Source: Bacillota bacterium
GTDB taxonomy: Bacteria; Bacillota; Bacilli; Alicyclobacillales; SLC66
DNA: 5,928 nucleotides
Assembly: GCA_021799325.1 (NCBI GenBank)
Contig: JAJZAS010000111.1
Location: forward strand, 1 to 5,928
Direction of reading: 5' to 3'
Shown here: positions 5,882-5,928 of the stretch, in pieces
How the letters are laid out: each line of letters begins with the position of its first letter
Position numbering within the stretch: position 1 is the first letter of the stretch
Translations under genes and position numbers: made by a program
The notes under the pieces: model-generated
Told to the model about the DNA's origin: nothing
What the model saw: the letters and a program-made list of their open reading frames with translations, nothing else
Database searches by the model: none

Positions 5882-5928
5882 AATTTTTCTACATAAATTT
5901 CTTGGATATTCAGCACATTAATGAGGTT
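5882..5928. other. Right flank without an identifiable feature
   Basis: These 47 AT-rich bases follow the EAL gene stop. An AT-only inverted repeat (AAATTT at 5881-5886 and again near 5895-5900) is too weak to call a terminator. No start of a downstream gene can be assigned before the window ends. Confidence 0.4.

Overview
The window looks like ordinary chromosomal DNA from a Gram-positive bacterium of the Bacillota, probably Bacilli. The evidence is strong purine-rich Shine-Dalgarno (SD) sequences, TATAAT-like -10 boxes, balanced base composition and a classic hairpin-plus-T-run terminator. An acid-tolerant Alicyclobacillus-like lineage is possible, but this is only an impression from the protein sequences. 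No mobile element, CRISPR array, tRNA or rRNA was seen.

Layout, left to right: (1) an aldo/keto reductase gene on the + strand (125-1021); (2) convergent to it, a 14-helix DHA2-type MFS transporter gene on the - strand (1064-2791); (3) a divergent control region (about 2792-2939); (4) a metallo-beta-lactamase-fold hydrolase gene on the + strand (2940-3680), closed by a strong intrinsic terminator (3712-3748); (5) a long + strand gene for a PAS / degenerate GGDEF / EAL protein (3827-5881), predicted to be a cyclic-di-GMP phosphodiesterase; (6) 47 bases of unassigned sequence.

The transporter and the hydrolase share one intergenic region, and their best -10 boxes lie on opposite strands of the same 6-7 bases, so the two may be coordinately or competitively controlled. 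An efflux pump beside a metal-dependent hydrolase and a reductase would fit a small detoxification neighbourhood, but this is inference from proximity. The EAL gene is insulated by the terminator and is probably a separate signalling unit.

I see no clear undescribed multi-gene system. The most unusual element is the leader of the hydrolase gene. A near-perfect SD sequence lies 30 nt from the start codon, and a perfect 9-bp hairpin fills the gap. Folding the hairpin out leaves an ideal 7-nt spacing. An 8-codon mini-ORF overlaps the SD and ends in the hairpin loop.

Three gene starts differ from the longest possible reading frame and were chosen by SD position: 125 for the reductase, 2791 for the transporter and 2940 for the hydrolase. 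The EAL gene start (GTG 3827 versus ATG 3794) is less certain.
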